Below, piece after piece: positions 62,972 through 64,000 of a DNA stretch of 64,000 nucleotides. Source of the DNA: Portibacter lacus (GTDB taxonomy: Bacteria > Bacteroidota > Bacteroidia > Chitinophagales > Saprospiraceae); contig NZ_JAJNKA010000013.1 of assembly GCF_021533215.1 (NCBI RefSeq), positions 62,001-126,000 of the forward strand, given 5' to 3'. The notes beneath the pieces were generated by a model. That model saw only the letters and a program-made list of their open reading frames with translations, had not been told where the DNA came from and made no database searches. Both the position numbers and the translations under genes were made by a program. Numbering within the stretch: the stretch's first letter is position 1; each line of letters starts with the position of its first letter.

Positions 62972-64000
62972 ATGGATATTAACACATTAATCAAGAATGG
63001 AGAAATCGAAACCATCATCGTTGGTTTCGTAGATCACTATGGAAGATTGCTTGGGAAAAGATATGATGCTGAATTCTTTCTGGAAACAGTGCCAGATGGT
63101 GGTACACACTTTTGTGACTACCTGCTGACAACAGACATGGAAATGGAGCCCATGAAAGGCTATGAATCGGCCAATTGGGATCTGGGATATGGAGATTTTC
63201 ATTTGCATCCAGATATGAACACATTTCGAATACTTGACTGGCAGTATAAAACAGCATTGGTCTTATGCGATATAGATGAAGACATTGCACCTCGATCTAT
63301 TCTGAAAAATCAGACCAAGAAGCTGATCGATAGCGGTTATCAATGTATGGCTGCTTCAGAGTTAGAACACTACCTCTTTAAAGATGGATATGAAGCCGCA
63401 AATGAAGCTGGATTTCAAGACCTGAAACCTGCAAGCAATTACTTAGAGGACTACCACATTTTTCAAGGCACAAGGACCGAGAATTTTCATGCGAAAATAA
63501 GAAGCCATCTGAAAAAATCTGGTGTTCCCATTGAAAACTCAAAAGGAGAGTGGGGAAAAGGCCAACATGAAATCAATGTCAGGTATGCTGAAGTACTCGA
63601 TATGGCAGATCGACATATTGTGTTCAAACAATGCCTGAAAGAAGTGGCAGATTCTATGGGCGCTTCGGTCACTTTTATGGCGAAATACCACGAAGATCAA
63701 GCAGGCTCTAGTTGTCATATTCACATGAGTATTTGGAAAGAGGATGACAATATCTTTGCCGGAGACCAACAGATCGGACCTGTTTCCGGATCTGATGAAT
63801 TCCGTTGGTTTCTGGGAGGGTGGATAAAACATGTTCCGGATGTGATGCCTTTTTATGCGCCTACCGTAAACTCCTATAAAAGATATGTTGATGGTTCTTG
63901 GGCTCCGACAAGACTTGCATGGAGTTATGATAATCGAACAGCTGGTTTTCGAGTCGTTGGTAAAGGTAAAAGTCTGAGAATAGAATGTAGAATTCCAGGT
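62972..64000 (+). CDS. Glutamine synthetase family protein, N-terminal 343 residues (truncated at window end)
   Basis: 343 codons run to the right edge without stop. N-terminal beta-grasp region: MDINTLIKNGEIETIIVGFV, DHYGRLLGKRYDAEFF. The catalytic domain shows ASELEHYLFKDG (Glu cluster), KGEWGKGQHEINVRYAEVLD, VTFMAKYHEDQAGSSCHIHM, NSYKRYVDGSWAPTRLAWSY and RIECRIPG. These are positions of Mg/ATP, ammonia and glutamate binding in GS. The pattern is of the glutamine-synthetase-like group (GlnT/PuuA-type), not the classical GlnA of nitrogen assimilation. Many members join glutamate to amines. The spacing suggests it is alone. Confidence 0.88.
   Translation, partial: MDINTLIKNGEIETIIVGFVDHYGRLLGKRYDAEFFLETVPDGGTHFCDYLLTTDMEMEPMKGYESANWDLGYGDFHLHPDMNTFRILDWQYKTALVLCDIDEDIAPRSILKNQTKKLIDSGYQCMAASELEHYLFKDGYEAANEAGFQDLKPASNYLEDYHIFQGTRTENFHAKIRSHLKKSGVPIENSKGEWGKGQHEINVRYAEVLDMADRHIVFKQCLKEVADSMGASVTFMAKYHEDQAGSSCHIHMSIWKEDDNIFAGDQQIGPVSGSDEFRWFLGGWIKHVPDVMPFYAPTVNSYKRYVDGSWAPTRLAWSYDNRTAGFRVVGKGKSLRIECRIPG

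Overview
The window is a 64 kb stretch of an AT-rich chromosome from a Bacteroidota bacterium. It is probably a marine member of the Saprospiria or a relative, but that placement is inferred from gene content and not from a marker phylogeny. The evidence for the phylum is a SusC/SusD pair, a type IX secretion (T9SS) C-terminal sorting domain, a 288-residue Bacteroidota-type primary sigma factor, candidate TAnnTTTG promoter boxes, tRNA genes without an encoded CCA, and many Bacteroidota lipoprotein and DUF families.

Layout. 1-2.1 kb: start of malate:quinone oxidoreductase (runs off the left edge), tRNA-Arg(CCT), a metallopeptidase-like lipoprotein and a hypothetical. 2.5-3.6 kb: membrane fatty-acid desaturase. 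4.7-32.9 kb: a large carbohydrate or organic-matter uptake locus. It holds a CBM9-like protein with a GHL10-type glycosidase, SusC/SusD, two FG-GAP/ASPIC-UnbV lipoproteins, a PhyH dioxygenase, a DUF5107-TPR protein, a LacI-family regulator, and a tightly packed six-gene operon. That operon encodes a PSCyt1-DUF1549-DUF1553 cytochrome, a DUF1501 protein, an NHL-type propeller, two proteins sharing chitobiase-like and FLDE-type C-termini (one with DUF2231 membrane and cytochrome domains), and a NagB/PIG-L fusion. Near-identical 14-bp palindromes with a central CG lie before the CBM9 operon, before susC and before lacI. They suggest that one LacI protein controls the whole locus.

32.8-48.5 kb: mixed secreted and housekeeping genes. 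These are a barrel-like protein, a kinase-like unknown, DUF937, DUF4412, a tandem DUF2911 protein, an IPTL-CTERM protein, transketolase, a 1517-residue T9SS protein made of about 13 repeats, and a DUF5117-type zinc protease. 48.6-57.9 kb: an intergenic 131-bp tandem repeat, then a minus-strand run of rluF-purC, a secreted FAD oxidoreductase, a Nudix-like protein, a hypothetical, rpoD, pnp and rpsO. 58-60.5 kb: a PD40 propeller, a small lipoprotein and a lipoprotein esterase. 60.5-62.6 kb: a RAYT (HUH transposase of the REP type) lying inside a complex palindromic repeat that recurs nine times. 62.7-64 kb: initiator tRNA-fMet and the start of a glutamine-synthetase-family gene that runs off the right edge.

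The most notable items are the predicted LacI regulon around the planctomycete-type cytochrome/DUF1501 operon ending in a NagB/PIG-L fusion, and the RAYT with its apparently self-derived repeat array. Function calls come from motif and family recognition only; no database search was possible.
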